Positions 44,467 to 46,467 of a stretch of DNA of 46,467 bases are shown piece after piece. The notes under the pieces are model-generated. The model was given only the letters and a program-made list of their open reading frames with translations. It did not search any database and was not told the origin of the DNA. Both the position numbers and the translations under genes were made by a program. Source of the stretch: Bacteroidetes bacterium GWF2_40_14 (GTDB taxonomy: Bacteria; Bacteroidota; Bacteroidia; Bacteroidales; UBA932); contig MEOK01000042.1 of NCBI GenBank assembly GCA_001769195.1, positions 1-46,467 on the forward strand, given 5' to 3'. Each line of letters begins with the position of its first letter. Within the stretch, counting starts at the first letter, position 1.

Positions 44467-46257
44467 ATGGGAAAGAAGATTAAAATTACAATCAACGGAG
44501 AAACAGTAGAGATTGTCAAAGGAACTTCAATACTGGAAGCTGCAAATCAGGCAGGAGTTATCATTCCTACTCTGTGTTATCATAAAGACTTGTGTGTTGC
44601 AGGGAACTGCCGGGTTTGTGTTGTTGAGCTTGCAGGGCAGAAACGACTTGCCCCAGCCTGTGCCACCCCTTGTGACGAGGGTATGGATATTCTCACCAAT
44701 ACACTTAAGGTGAGAAATTCCAGAAAACACATTATTGAGCTGCTGCTTTCTGAGCATAATGCAGATTGCACCAACTGTTACAAAAACGGCGGGGGTGAAT
44801 TGCAGAAACTTGCTTCGGAATATAAAATCATGAATCAAGACTTTATACATCTTGTTCCATTCAGGAATTACACTATCGATATGTTTTCTCCGTCAATAAT
44901 TAAAGACGACAGCAAGTGTATCAGGTGTCAAAGATGCGTGAGAACCTGTGCAGAACTGCAGGGTGTAAATGCATTGACAATGTCTTACAAGGGTGAACAT
45001 GCCAAGATTACCACATTCTTCGAAAAAGCCATGAATGATGTTGTCTGCACAAATTGCGGTCAATGTATAAATCACTGTCCTACCGGTGCCCTTGTAGAGA
45101 AAAATTATATTGAGGAGGTATGGAACGCAATTTCTGACAAGTCTAAATATGTTGTGGTTCAGACAGCTCCTGCCGTTCGTGTGGGTCTGGGAGAGGAGCT
45201 TGGCTTCGAACCCGGCACAAGGGTAACGGGCAAAATGGTTGCTGCGTTGAAAAGACTGGGATTTGATGCCGTCATGGATACCGATTTCACTGCCGACCTT
45301 ACAATCATGGAGGAGGGCACCGAATTGCTTACTCGCCTTAAAGGTGCTCTAGTAGACAAGAATCCCGATATCAAGCTGCCTATGGCAACTTCCTGCTCTC
45401 CCGGATGGATAAAGTTTGTAGAACATATGTATCCTTCTCTTCTTGATCATCTGTCAAGCTGCAAGTCTCCTCAGCAGATGTTTGGGGCGCTCGTGAAGAC
45501 ATACTACGCCAAGGCACGGAACATAGACCCTGAAAAAATCGTCTCTGTTTCCATTATGCCTTGTACAGCAAAGAAATTTGAGGCGGCTCGTCCTGAGATG
45601 CATGACAGTGGCTATCGCGATGTAGACTATGTTCTTACGACGAGAGAACTTGCAATCATGATAAAACAGGCAGGTATCGATTTTATAAAGCTCAAGGATG
45701 CTCATTACGATCGCCTTATGGGAGAGTCAACCGGTGCAGGTGTTATTTTCGGGGCCACTGGCGGAGTGATGGAAGCTGCGCTTAGAACTGCTTACGAGCT
45801 GGTAACCGGACGTGAGGTGCCATTTGAGAATCTTAAGATTCTTCCGGTCAGGGGAATGGAGGGAGTAAAAGAGGCTTCCATCAAGATTGAAAACCCTCTT
45901 GAAAAATGGTCGTTCCTGGATGGTGTCGTGCTTAATTGCGCTATTGCCCACGGCCTGGTCAATGCAAAAAAAGTAATGGACTCTATTGTGAACGGAACGT
46001 CACACTACCATTTCATTGAGTTTATGGCTTGCCCGGGAGGATGTCTGGGAGGAGGTGGCCAACCGATTCCGACCAATCCGGAAATCCGCGCTAAGCGTAC
46101 TGCCGCAATTTATGCAGAAGATGAAGGTATGCCTATGAGGAAATCGCACCTGAATCCTGAAATCACCAAGATTTACAAAGATTTTCTGATTGCCCCACTC
46201 GGTGAAAAGTCGCATAAACTGCTGCACACAAAATACACACCTCGCAAGAGATTCTAA
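44467..46257 (+). CDS. hydA: [FeFe]-hydrogenase catalytic subunit (HydA-like)
   Basis: 596 residues. The N-terminal [2Fe-2S] domain has C37, C48, C51 and C65. The His-Cys3 site is H97, C101, C104 with Gly at the expected third Cys (110). Two [4Fe-4S] sites follow (CIRCQRC near 151, CTNCGQC near 194). The H-cluster motifs are L1 TSCSPGW (308-314), L2 MPCTAKKFEA and L3 EFMACPGGCLGGGGQP. The C-terminal small-subunit-like tail ends in SHKLLHTKYTPRKRF. It reduces protons to H2 in the cytoplasm during fermentation. The maturases hydE, hydF and hydG are not in the window. It starts 19 bases after the NuoF-like gene. Confidence 0.95.
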   Translation: MGKKIKITINGETVEIVKGTSILEAANQAGVIIPTLCYHKDLCVAGNCRVCVVELAGQKRLAPACATPCDEGMDILTNTLKVRNSRKHIIELLLSEHNADCTNCYKNGGGELQKLASEYKIMNQDFIHLVPFRNYTIDMFSPSIIKDDSKCIRCQRCVRTCAELQGVNALTMSYKGEHAKITTFFEKAMNDVVCTNCGQCINHCPTGALVEKNYIEEVWNAISDKSKYVVVQTAPAVRVGLGEELGFEPGTRVTGKMVAALKRLGFDAVMDTDFTADLTIMEEGTELLTRLKGALVDKNPDIKLPMATSCSPGWIKFVEHMYPSLLDHLSSCKSPQQMFGALVKTYYAKARNIDPEKIVSVSIMPCTAKKFEAARPEMHDSGYRDVDYVLTTRELAIMIKQAGIDFIKLKDAHYDRLMGESTGAGVIFGATGGVMEAALRTAYELVTGREVPFENLKILPVRGMEGVKEASIKIENPLEKWSFLDGVVLNCAIAHGLVNAKKVMDSIVNGTSHYHFIEFMACPGGCLGGGGQPIPTNPEIRAKRTAAIYAEDEGMPMRKSHLNPEITKIYKDFLIAPLGEKSHKLLHTKYTPRKRF

Positions 46258-46386
46258 CGGATCAAATGGAAAAGTAAGTAGAGGTATCTCTTTGTATTGT
46301 ATTAGCGCAATAGCCTGCAAGGGCATTGCAAAAGATGCATTTGGGTCCCCACTTCGTGAGTGTAGAGGTAAAAAAACTTTTAGATT

Positions 46387-46432
46387 TACACCGTTATTTT
46401 CAATATGAGAATTGCGGTGTATTTTTGTTTTT
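46387..46432 (+). terminator. Intrinsic terminator downstream of the hydrogenase operon
   Basis: A 15-bp stem with two wobbles and one mismatch (46387-46401 with 46407-46421) around loop AATAT is followed by a T-rich run. It lies 130 bases past the hydA stop. The bases between (46258-46386) hold no gene I can support, and the last 35 bases of the window show nothing recognisable. Confidence 0.75.
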
Positions 46433-46467
46433 ATAACAAGTTAACCGGAAAGAGAAAGTGAACTACG

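Noticed and set aside
1-46467. CRISPR arrays, rRNA genes, riboswitches or prophage
   Set aside because: No regularly spaced repeats, rRNA sequence, recognisable aptamer or phage structural gene was seen.

Overview
The window looks like chromosome of an anaerobic, fermentative member of Bacteroidota, probably Bacteroidales. The evidence is the gene content: a SusC/SusD pair, two ECF sigma/FecR modules, a DUF4249 lipoprotein beside a TonB-dependent receptor, HU-CCDC81-like protein, LytS/LytTR regulators and an NAD-linked [FeFe]-hydrogenase. Promoter-like TAnnTTTG boxes upstream of many genes, and the near absence of Shine-Dalgarno sequences, agree with this. Species cannot be named from the sequence.

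Layout. 1-807: the 5' end of a probable transposase running off the left edge, a strong hairpin terminator and one copy of a non-coding repeat. 808-11594: housekeeping genes, with a Ca2+ P-type ATPase and rlmN on the minus strand, recA-trpS-dnaG and metG on the plus strand, and a small HU-like membrane protein. 11696-11769: tRNA-Asn. 12012-21412: an aldo/keto reductase, two exported thioredoxin-like proteins and an ECF sigma/FecR/SusC/SusD uptake locus that is AT-richer than the housekeeping part. 21413-21924: non-coding, with the second copy of the repeat. 21925-23451: a LiaF-like membrane protein with a membrane-anchored LytTR regulator.

23579-34615 is the most unusual part. A tight six-gene minus-strand operon encodes an orphan NMT1/THI5-like binding protein, a Cache-HAMP-PP2C (SpoIIE/RsbU-like) phosphatase, an RsbW-like kinase, a STAS anti-anti-sigma factor, a lipoprotein-anchored SBP-permease fusion and an ABC ATPase with an extra C-terminal domain. 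That domain looks like a degenerate RsbW/GHKL fold. In the SBP-permease protein the solute-binding modules are arranged as half + whole + whole + complementary half. No sigma factor lies in or beside this operon, so I infer that the partner switch may act on the transporter itself. A divergent operon encodes a tandem-SBP lipoprotein, a LytS-type kinase and a LytTR response regulator.

34612-42515: a second ECF sigma/FecR locus on the minus strand with a TonB-dependent receptor, its DUF4249 partner and two related carboxypeptidase-regulatory-domain proteins, one carrying an STN signalling domain without a beta-barrel. 42782-46257: a three-subunit NADH-linked [FeFe]-hydrogenase operon followed by an intrinsic terminator. 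Its catalytic subunit lacks one cysteine of a conserved His-Cys3 cluster site.

All calls come from reading the sequence and translations by eye; no database search was run.
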